DNA of 11,923 nt from Thermofilum sp. ex4484_15. Lineage in GTDB: Archaea; Thermoproteota; Thermoprotei; Thermofilales; EX4484-15. The DNA lies in contig NJEH01000015.1 in assembly GCA_002254595.1 (NCBI GenBank), positions 1 through 11,923 of the forward strand, written 5' to 3'. The position numbers and the translations under genes were made by a program. Below the pieces are notes generated by a model. That model made no database searches, was not told where the DNA came from, and saw nothing but the letters and a program-made list of their open reading frames with translations. Position 1 is the first letter of the stretch, and the number at the start of each line of letters is the position of its first letter. Below are positions 6,247 through 11,923 of the stretch, in pieces.

Positions 6247-6765
6247 ATGGCGGGACGCGGTTTATATATAGGTAGGTTCCAACCCTTCCACCTAGGCCAT
6301 TTACACGCCTTAAAATGGATACTCGATAGAGAGGAAGAAGTAATAATAGCGATAGGCAGTGCCCAATATTCGCATAGCCCGTACAATCCTTTCACTTTAG
6401 GGGAAAGGGTTGAAATGATTTGGAGGGTGTTAAAGGATGAAGAATTAACCGATAGATGTATAATAGTAGGGGTACCGGATACTAACGGTATCCATTCCCT
6501 TTGGACGTCGTTACTTAAGTCCTTCTTACCTACCTTTACGAGGGCTTATACTAACGACCCCCTATCTGCTTTACTATTGAGGGAATCGGGCGTAGAAGTA
6601 AAGGGAATACCGTTCTTCAAGAGGGAAATTTACGAAGCTACTAGGATTAGGAGGCTAATAGCGGAAGGAGGGGCGTGGGAGGAGTTAGTACATCCTAGGG
6701 TAGCGGAGTACATTAAGGAAATAGGAGGGGTAGAACGGCTTAGGAAGTTATTTAAATTAAGCTAA
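6247..6765 (+). CDS. nadM: Nicotinamide-nucleotide adenylyltransferase, archaeal NadM type
   Basis: A 172-residue cytoplasmic enzyme that joins ATP and nicotinamide mononucleotide (or its acid form) to make NAD. The nucleotidyltransferase motif GRFQPFHLGH (9-18) contains HxGH at 15-18. The family's GSAQ-x-SH...NPFT-x-GER segment is intact (GSAQYSHSPYNPFTLGER, 37-54). VPDTN appears at 76-80, and the C-terminal KREIYEATRIRR corresponds to the S-G-T-x-I-R phosphate-binding motif, with the usual Ser-Gly replaced by Glu-Ala. The length is normal for archaeal NadM. It begins 12 nt after rpo7 with only a weak GGT upstream, suggesting translation within an operon. Its last 9 nt overlap the end of the convergent nuclease-like gene. 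Confidence 0.95.
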   Translation: MAGRGLYIGRFQPFHLGHLHALKWILDREEEVIIAIGSAQYSHSPYNPFTLGERVEMIWRVLKDEELTDRCIIVGVPDTNGIHSLWTSLLKSFLPTFTRAYTNDPLSALLLRESGVEVKGIPFFKREIYEATRIRRLIAEGGAWEELVHPRVAEYIKEIGGVERLRKLFKLS

Positions 6766-7443
6766 CTTACCCTCCCTCCTACTAGATTCGAATACCGTTA
6801 AATCCTCTAGGAGGTAAGGTAACTCCTTAATGAAGCCCCTAAGCTTAAATAGCGGCACTATTGCTACTCCATTCACTAATTTTACACTCTCTTCAAGTAG
6901 CGTTAATAAAATCGGCACTATTTTAGCCGTTCTCCACTTACCTATTAAGGCATTTAACCGTTTAAGATGCCATAGTTCTTTAGCTAATGCCTTACATCTC
7001 TCTAAATGCCTATTTGCGAACACCTCAACCCTACTTCTCATAGCGCGTCTCCATCTCTTGCAATCAATTACGATAACGTAAGGATCCCTAAGGGCTACTA
7101 CATCTACTTCATACCGTTTACCCTCATAAGAGAAGTGTAACCCCCTTAAAGCGTGAAAGGACGCCTCGGAAAAGAGCCTACAACATAGCTCTTCAAAGTA
7201 TCTCCAGTTGGAATACCTAAGTAATTCGTCCATCCTGAAACCTTCTTTCCAAAGGGCTAGGATTAAATTTACAGCATCCTTTATCCTTACTTCGCTCCCC
7301 CTTACCTCAAAGAAATTACTGTAAGGTCTTATAACATCCCTTAAACGTTTCTCATTTAAATTAAGTACCTCGCTTAATTCCTTTAAATTTAAGTTCCCTT
7401 TGATAAGTAACTCTTTAAATAAGTACTCCCTTAAGAACTCCAA
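6757..7443 (-). CDS. Winged-helix plus PD-(D/E)XK nuclease-like protein
   Basis: A 228-residue basic protein. Residues 1-75 look like a winged-helix or HTH DNA-binding domain (LKELSEVLNLNEKRLRDVI, then a beta wing around VRGSEVRI). From about residue 80 a restriction-endonuclease-like fold follows: E84 in the helix FEELCCRLF, D114 in YEVDVVAL, and D127-C-K129 in VIVIDCKRW. This is the E...D...(D/E)-x-K arrangement of Mrr-, Hjc- and archaeal nuclease-type enzymes. All core residues are present, so metal-dependent DNA cleavage is plausible, but the target is unknown. No methyltransferase is nearby, which argues against an ordinary restriction system and favours repair or recombination. It starts at TTG 7443, about 23 nt from a TATA box and without SD, so it is probably leaderless. 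It is convergent with nadM. Confidence 0.75.
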   Translation of the reverse strand: MEFLREYLFKELLIKGNLNLKELSEVLNLNEKRLRDVIRPYSNFFEVRGSEVRIKDAVNLILALWKEGFRMDELLRYSNWRYFEELCCRLFSEASFHALRGLHFSYEGKRYEVDVVALRDPYVIVIDCKRWRRAMRSRVEVFANRHLERCKALAKELWHLKRLNALIGKWRTAKIVPILLTLLEESVKLVNGVAIVPLFKLRGFIKELPYLLEDLTVFESSRREGKLA

Positions 7444-7462
7444 GTTAACGTACCCGAGTAAA

Positions 7463-7469
7463 CTTTATA
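7463..7469. promoter_or_regulatory. TATA box possibly shared by tRNA-Gln and the nuclease gene
   Basis: CTTTATA (TATAAAG on the minus strand) is centred at 7466. It is about 25 nt from the minus-strand TTG start at 7443 and about 26 nt from a plus-strand start near 7492, six or seven bases before the tRNA. One box may serve both directions. ATAAATATT at 7480-7488 is an alternative for the minus strand. Confidence 0.4.
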
Positions 7470-7498
7470 GCCTTTACCCATAAATATTAAAGTGCATT

Positions 7499-7575
7499 AG
7501 CCCGGTGGTGTAGCGGTCAAGCATGGCGGGCTCTGGACCCGCTGATCCGGGGTTCGAATCCCCGCCGGGCTACCA
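7499..7575 (+). tRNA. tRNA-Gln, anticodon CUG, CCA encoded
   Basis: The cloverleaf is complete and uninterrupted. Acceptor AGCCCGG (7499-7505) pairs with CCGGGCT (7565-7571), the discriminator is A7572, and CCA is encoded at 7573-7575. The anticodon stem GCGGG/CCCGC encloses the loop CTCTGGA, giving anticodon CTG, which reads CAG glutamine codons. The T-loop is GGTTCGAATCC. The first pair A1-U72 is the identity element used in archaea, where tRNA-Gln is first charged with Glu and then amidated by GatDE. There is no intron. The small winged-helix gene on the opposite strand stops 2 nt after the CCA. Confidence 0.96.
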
Positions 7576-7577
7576 AT

Positions 7578-7862
7578 TTATTTAACTATGTAAATTAATT
7601 CCTTTAATTCCCCATCAAAGGCCTTCCTTATTACCCCCTTATCCTCTAAGGTTTTTAAAGCCTTATAGAGGTCTACTGGCTTAATCCCCCTCCTCTTAGC
7701 GTAAGCATATAGATCGCTCTTAGGCACTCTACCTCTAGAGGTAATGAAGGAACGTACCTCCTCCTCTACCCCTACTTCTACTTCCCTCCTCTCGGCTTTC
7801 TTATCCCGCTCTCCTCCCTTAAAGCTAGTTAAGAAGCTATCTAAAGTCATCTCTTTACTCAA
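7578..7862 (-). CDS. Small winged-helix protein of unknown role
   Basis: A 94-residue protein. After a charged, probably flexible N-terminal 30 residues comes a compact winged-helix pattern: VRSFITSRGRVPKSDLYAYA, then IKPVDLYKALKTLEDKGVIR as the recognition helix, and a short wing (KAFDGELKELIYIV). It could bind DNA or act as a protein-protein winged-helix module. I do not recognise the family. I chose the TTG at 7862 because GGAGG with GGGATC follows just before it (7875-7865); the ATG at 7850 is the fallback. It lies 42 nt behind the phosphoribosyltransferase gene, whose C-terminal tail is also winged-helix-like, so a common regulatory theme is possible. Confidence 0.75.
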   Translation of the reverse strand: MSKEMTLDSFLTSFKGGERDKKAERREVEVGVEEEVRSFITSRGRVPKSDLYAYAKRRGIKPVDLYKALKTLEDKGVIRKAFDGELKELIYIVK

Positions 7863-7870
7863 ACGATCCC

Positions 7871-7900
7871 CCTCCTATTCTAACGAAAGATATTATATAA
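7871..7900 (-). promoter_or_regulatory. TATA-like box and SD for the small winged-helix gene
   Basis: TTATATAAT on the minus strand (7900-7892) and GGAGG (7875-7871) lie in the 42-nt gap after the phosphoribosyltransferase gene. The SD fits TTG 7862. The TATA box would start the RNA at or inside the SD, so it is either a weak internal promoter or not used. Confidence 0.4.
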
Positions 7901-7904
7901 ATCC

Positions 7905-8600
7905 TTAACGTTTTCCCGAAGTTAACGGTTGAGATTTAAGGGCGTAAACCTCCTTACCGGCTTCACTTAACTTATTTATAACCCCCCTCTCTAACATTAA
8001 CGGCAATACCTCCTCTAACTCCCTCTCAGAGTATCTAACTCCGTAGTACTCCTCAAATTTGTGGGCTATTTCCCCTAAGCTTAACGGCCTCCCCTCCTCC
8101 TTTAATATCCTCCTTATTAAGTTCATTTTATCTTCATAATCACACCAAGGGTAAAGTTGCCATTCCCATTCCTTAATTTCCTCAGCGTAGTAATCCGGTT
8201 TTACCTTAGCTACCGTGGATATCCATTGCATAACCGCTACTTTCACTTCCTTAGGCTTCCTCTTCTTCACTTCCCTTTTAGCTATTATTACACTATCCCC
8301 TGTATCGCATATGTCATCCACTATTAGTACTTTCCTCCCATCTAAATCGTAATTAAAAGGATATTTTAGTACAGCTTCCTCGGCATGCTTACCCGTCTCC
8401 ACCCAATGCTCAACTTTTATGCTAAGCAAATCCGTTATACTTAAATAATCGCATAGCAACCTAGCGGGAACGAAGCCCCCTCTAGCTATAGCTACTACTA
8501 CATCGGGTTCGTATCCGCTCTCCTTAACTTTACGGGCTAATTCCTTACATAATTTAACTACCTTATCCCAAGTTATTATTCTAGCGGGCATCCTAACCAT
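7905..8600 (-). CDS. Phosphoribosyltransferase with C-terminal winged-helix-like tail
   Basis: A 231-residue type I phosphoribosyltransferase of the purine-salvage type (COG2236-like, xanthine/guanine/hypoxanthine branch, from memory). It would transfer ribose-5-phosphate from PRPP to a purine base. The PRPP loop VLIVDDICDTGDS (91-103) is intact, as are ARGG (39-42), which binds pyrophosphate, and the family's C-terminal hood stretch EWEWQLYPW (144-152). Residues about 159-222 form an extra winged-helix-like region (NLIRRILKEEGRPLSLGEIA, then LEEVLPLMLERGVI). This may make the protein a ligand-responsive regulator as well as, or instead of, an enzyme, as in archaeal GfcR, though that protein carries its HTH at the N-terminus. 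The start is ATG 8600, about 12 nt into the predicted transcript; an ATG at 8591 is an alternative. The exact base substrate cannot be told. Confidence 0.85.
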   Translation of the reverse strand: MVRMPARIITWDKVVKLCKELARKVKESGYEPDVVVAIARGGFVPARLLCDYLSITDLLSIKVEHWVETGKHAEEAVLKYPFNYDLDGRKVLIVDDICDTGDSVIIAKREVKKRKPKEVKVAVMQWISTVAKVKPDYYAEEIKEWEWQLYPWCDYEDKMNLIRRILKEEGRPLSLGEIAHKFEEYYGVRYSERELEEVLPLMLERGVINKLSEAGKEVYALKSQPLTSGKR

Positions 8601-8633
8601 AGTCTCACGAAGAATATTCTATCACCCTTGGAA

Positions 8634-8642
8634 GTATATAAA
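8634..8642 (-). promoter_or_regulatory. TATA box for the phosphoribosyltransferase gene
   Basis: TTTATATAC on the minus strand, centred at 8638. The predicted transcript begins near 8612 and carries GTGAG before ATG 8600. Confidence 0.55.
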
Positions 8643-8688
8643 TTTCTAGCTACTAGGGAACGATACCTTAATGAAGGCATGGAGAACT

Positions 8689-8695
8689 TTTTATA
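8689..8695 (+). promoter_or_regulatory. TATA box for reverse gyrase
   Basis: TTTATAC in an A+T-rich stretch, centred near 8692, predicts an RNA start near 8718. The leader then contains GGATGAG (8731-8737) before ATG 8742. The divergent phosphoribosyltransferase promoter is about 50 nt away. Confidence 0.5.
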
Positions 8696-8741
8696 CCGGT
8701 AACATAGTTAACTTAACGAATACTATTAAAGGATGAGATTA

Positions 8742-11700
8742 ATGGTCTTAGAGCCTAGAAGGCACGCTTTCTTTAAATCCATGTGTCCCAATTGCGGCGG
8801 GGAAATTTCGGATGAAAGGTTACTACTTAAATTACCATGCGAAAAATGCCTTCCTTTAGGCGAGGCCGAATTAAAAGAACTAGCCTCTAAATACGGCAGT
8901 AAGGAGTACAGGAGGTTAATAGCTAAGTTATTGGAGAAGAGGGGTAACTTAAGGGGCTACAAGGAGGTTTTAGAGTTAGAGGAGTACTTAGAGGAGTTCG
9001 AGGAGCTCTTCAAAAAAGCTTTAAATAGTAAAATGTGGAGCGCCCAGAGGACCTGGGCTAAGAGGTTACTCAAGGGGAAGAGCTTCGCTATCCTAGCCCC
9101 TACTGGAGTAGGTAAGACCGTTTTCGGACTACTAGCTTCGTTATTCTTAGCTACTAAGGGTAGGAAGAGTTACATAGTATTACCTACTACTCTACTCCTC
9201 TTACAGGCCGCGGAGAAAATAGAGGAATTTAAGAAGAGGGCCGGTATTGATGCTAAAGTTCTCCTTTATCACGGTAGGTTAAATAATAATTATAAGAAGG
9301 AATTCGCGGAAAAGCTAGAGAAAGGTGATTACGACATACTCATAACTACCTCGCAATTTTTAGCGAGATCCTTCGATAAGTTAAAGGGTAGGGTTTTCGA
9401 TTTTGTATTCGTAGATGATGTAGATGCCTTACTTAAGTCCTCTAAGAACATAGATAGAGTATTAATGTTGTTGGGCTTTAAGGAAACCGCCATAAAGGAT
9501 GCCCTAAATTTAATTTATTTAAAGAGGGGTATAGCTTCTAGACTTGCTAGGAAGATGGATATACCCGAGGATTGGAGAAGGCAAATAGAGGAATTAAGGT
9601 CAAGGATTTCTAATTATTTAAAGGATAAGAGGGGAGTACTAATAGTCTCTACGGCTACTGGTAGGGTAAGAGGGGATAGGGTCAAGTTATTTAGGGAATT
9701 ATTAGGCTTCGAAGTAGGTTCCAGAGCTGAGTTCTTAAGGAACGTAGCGGACATTTACTATTTACCGAAAGGGGAATCGATAGAGGAAGCTTTAGTTAAG
9801 ATAATCAAGGCTATGGGTAAGGGAGGATTGATATTCGTACCCACCGATAAAGGAGTAAGCTACGCTGAAAAGTTATTAAGTTACTTAAGGTCTAAGGGGT
9901 TAAAGGTAGGCTTAGTTACTTCCGAGGATAAAAGCGCCCTTAACGAATTCATTAAGGGGGATTTGGATCTACTTATAGGCGTAGCTATATACTATGGGTT
10001 ACTCGTAAGAGGGATAGACCTACCTGAGATAATAAGGTACGCGGTCTTCGTAGGGGTACCTAGGTTCAAGTTCTCCTTAAGGTTGGAGGAACCCCATCCC
10101 GTAAGGATGCTACAGCTACTAACGACATTAAGGGATGCATTAAGTGGGGAATTAGGGGATAGGTGCGAAAGATATATAGCGTTGCTTAGGAGGAATATCT
10201 TCTCCTTAGATAGGACGAAGTTCTCTAAATTAATGGAAGCTTTAAAGGAAGGAATAGAAGTAAGCGGTTTATTAAGCAGGTTAAAGAAATTAGTACTTGA
10301 AGTTAGGAGCTTTTTAGAGGACTTACTAAGTAGGGAGGATGTAAGGGAGAGGATTAAAGCCCTAGAATATATTTCGATGGTAGAGGAGGGGGGACAGATG
10401 TACGTATTAGTACCGGACGTTATGACTTACCTACAGGCATCCGGTAGGACTTCCAGGATGTACGCAGGGGGTATTTCAAGAGGAGCTTCTATAGTCATCG
10501 TAGACGATCTTAAATTGCAGAGAGGGCTAATGAGGCAGAGTAAGTGGTATAATGAGGACGTAGAGTGGAGGGAATGGAGGGAGATAGACTTAAGGGAATT
10601 AATTAAGGAAATAGATAGAGATAGGGAAAGGATACGTAAGATCCTTAAGGGGGAGCTGGAGGAAGTAGGGGTTGAACCGGTTAAGACAGCATTACTGGTG
10701 GTGGAATCGCCGAATAAAGCTAGAACCATTTCCAACTTCTTCGGTAGGCCCTCTATAAGGAGGATGGGTAACTATGTAGTATACGAAACCAGCACCGGTA
10801 ATTACATGCTTAGCATAATAGCCAGCGGAGGACACGTATTCGATTTAGTTACCAAGGAGGGCTTTCACGGGGTCATTTCGAGCGATAGCGCTTTCTACCC
10901 CATATACGATAGCATTAAGAAGTGCCCGGAGACAGGAGAGCAGTTCACGGATGAAGTAGATATAGAGGAGTACGTAAAGGAGACTGGTAGGAAAGTATTG
11001 GATAGTAGAGACGTACTTAAGGTAATAAGGGATTTAGCAGAGGAAATGGACTTAGTGCTAATAGGTACCGATCCGGATACTGAGGGAGAGAAAATAGGAT
11101 GGGACGTAGCGGTCAGCATAGCTCCTTATACCTACGAAATTAAGAGGATAGAGTTCCACGAAGTTACGAAGAGAGCTATAGTTTCGGCACTAAACAATTT
11201 AAGGGATATAGATCAAAAGCTAGTAGAGGCCCAAATAGTTAGGAGGATAGAGGATAGGTGGATAGGGTTCGAATTAAGTAAGAAATTATGGGAGATATTC
11301 GAGAATAGAGGGTTGTCGGCCGGGAGGGTCCAAACCCCCGTACTAGGCTGGATCATAAGGAGGTTCGAAGAACATAGAAATAGTAGGAAATCGGTTATCT
11401 TCGTTACTTTATCTAATGGTTTAAGGTTGAAATTACAGGACCTTAAAGGGGAGGTCGGTAAGGAGCTCGTTAAGGAACTTAAAACATCTAAATGTAAGAT
11501 AAGCCTTAAGGAGGAAAAGGAGGTAACCCTAAATCCTCCCCCTCCTTATACTACCGATGAAATGCTAAGGGATGCTACGAGGGAGTTAAAGTTAGGGGCC
11601 GATGAGGTAATGAAGTTGGCACAGGATCTCTTCGAGATGGGTTTAATAACCTACCATAGGACCGATAGCACTAGAGTATCCTTAGCCGGGAGAGCCGTAG

Positions 11701-11923
11701 CTAGGGAATACCTACTCGAAAAGTACGGTGAGGGGATTTACGTACCGAGGGAGTGGAGGAGCGAAGGAGCACATGAATGTATAAGACCTACGAGGCCTTT
11801 AAACGTCGAGAAGTTAAGGGAGCTTATAAGGGAGGGGATAATAAGGTTAGTTAGGCCCTTGACTAGGAACCACTTCAGGCTTTATGACCTAATCTTCAGG
11901 AGGTTTATGGCTAGTCAAATGAA
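8742..11923 (+). CDS. rgy: Reverse gyrase, 3' end beyond the window
   Basis: The frame is open for 1060 codons to the window edge; full-length relatives are somewhat longer, so only the C-terminal end is missing. Reverse gyrase joins a helicase-like ATPase to a type IA topoisomerase and introduces positive supercoils, a hallmark of hyperthermophiles. From ATG 8742 the landmarks are: N-terminal zinc finger C15/C18/C33/C36; Q102; Walker A APTGVGKT (119-126); DDVD (225-228); STATG (303-307); the YYGLLVRGID motif (417-426); QASGRTSR (565-572); TOPRIM E655 in VVESPNK; DPDTE (777-781); and the catalytic Tyr971 in GLITYHRTDS. The second zinc finger is degenerate: of its four Cys only C728 remains in the stretch 727-754. 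An in-frame ATG at 8733 is an alternative start. Confidence 0.98.
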   Translation, partial: MVLEPRRHAFFKSMCPNCGGEISDERLLLKLPCEKCLPLGEAELKELASKYGSKEYRRLIAKLLEKRGNLRGYKEVLELEEYLEEFEELFKKALNSKMWSAQRTWAKRLLKGKSFAILAPTGVGKTVFGLLASLFLATKGRKSYIVLPTTLLLLQAAEKIEEFKKRAGIDAKVLLYHGRLNNNYKKEFAEKLEKGDYDILITTSQFLARSFDKLKGRVFDFVFVDDVDALLKSSKNIDRVLMLLGFKETAIKDALNLIYLKRGIASRLARKMDIPEDWRRQIEELRSRISNYLKDKRGVLIVSTATGRVRGDRVKLFRELLGFEVGSRAEFLRNVADIYYLPKGESIEEALVKIIKAMGKGGLIFVPTDKGVSYAEKLLSYLRSKGLKVGLVTSEDKSALNEFIKGDLDLLIGVAIYYGLLVRGIDLPEIIRYAVFVGVPRFKFSLRLEEPHPVRMLQLLTTLRDALSGELGDRCERYIALLRRNIFSLDRTKFSKLMEALKEGIEVSGLLSRLKKLVLEVRSFLEDLLSREDVRERIKALEYISMVEEGGQMYVLVPDVMTYLQASGRTSRMYAGGISRGASIVIVDDLKLQRGLMRQSKWYNEDVEWREWREIDLRELIKEIDRDRERIRKILKGELEEVGVEPVKTALLVVESPNKARTISNFFGRPSIRRMGNYVVYETSTGNYMLSIIASGGHVFDLVTKEGFHGVISSDSAFYPIYDSIKKCPETGEQFTDEVDIEEYVKETGRKVLDSRDVLKVIRDLAEEMDLVLIGTDPDTEGEKIGWDVAVSIAPYTYEIKRIEFHEVTKRAIVSALNNLRDIDQKLVEAQIVRRIEDRWIGFELSKKLWEIFENRGLSAGRVQTPVLGWIIRRFEEHRNSRKSVIFVTLSNGLRLKLQDLKGEVGKELVKELKTSKCKISLKEEKEVTLNPPPPYTTDEMLRDATRELKLGADEVMKLAQDLFEMGLITYHRTDSTRVSLAGRAVAREYLLEKYGEGIYVPREWRSEGAHECIRPTRPLNVEKLRELIREGIIRLVRPLTRNHFRLYDLIFRRFMASQM

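Noticed and set aside
6757..7443. Restriction-modification system
   Set aside because: Only a nuclease-like protein is present; no methyltransferase or specificity gene lies within the window.
1..11923. CRISPR array, insertion sequence, or tRNA-linked integrated element
   Set aside because: There are no regularly spaced repeats, no transposase or integrase, no terminal inverted repeats, and no second copy of the tRNA-Gln 3' end.
8742..11923. Possible frameshift in the long gene at the right end
   Set aside because: Codon-by-codon translation stays open and keeps every helicase and topoisomerase motif in order; the gene simply runs off the window.

Overview
The window looks like chromosome from a hyperthermophilic archaeon of the Crenarchaeota/Thermoproteota, probably Desulfurococcales-like, though I cannot fix the genus. 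The signs are a reverse gyrase gene, an archaeal RNA polymerase subunit Rpo7, an archaeal NadM, a tRNA-Gln with an A1-U72 pair, archaeal TATA boxes about 25 nt upstream of starts (several apparently leaderless), TTG starts, and heavy use of TTA, AGG, ATA and AAG codons. I see no insertion sequence, prophage, CRISPR array or integration scar.

Layout. 1-2346 (+ strand): the C-terminal end of an unrecognised, C-rich-codon gene, an intrinsic-terminator-like hairpin with a T6 run, then two overlapping genes for secreted proteins. Those two share a duplicated beta-rich module with Asp/Gly calcium-loop-like motifs. 2343-5490 (- strand, read right to left): a DUF89 metal-dependent phosphatase-like protein, a 90-residue unknown, an intergenic C/D box sRNA with its own TATA box, a DUF4432 galactose-mutarotase-fold protein, and a divergent four-cysteine uracil-DNA-glycosylase-superfamily protein. 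5618-6765 (+): rpo7 followed closely by nadM. 6757-7443 (-): a winged-helix plus PD-(D/E)XK nuclease-like protein. 7499-7575 (+): tRNA-Gln(CUG). 7578-8600 (-): a phosphoribosyltransferase with a winged-helix-like tail, followed by a small winged-helix protein. 8742 to the window end (+): reverse gyrase, open through all 1060 codons seen and lacking only its C-terminal end.

How the parts relate. Most of the window is information processing and nucleotide or cofactor metabolism: RNA polymerase stalk, NAD synthesis, purine-type salvage, rRNA modification guide, DNA topology and possible DNA repair or nuclease functions. Genes are packed tightly. Convergent pairs overlap at their stop codons (2343-2346, 6757-6765), and the small winged-helix gene stops 2 nt from the tRNA 3' end. 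The most interesting item is the unannotated C/D box sRNA at 4147-4209, whose D' guide matches a conserved segment of archaeal 23S rRNA as I remember it. The least explained items are the paired exported proteins, the altered glycosylase motifs, and the loss of three of the four cysteines of the second zinc finger in reverse gyrase.
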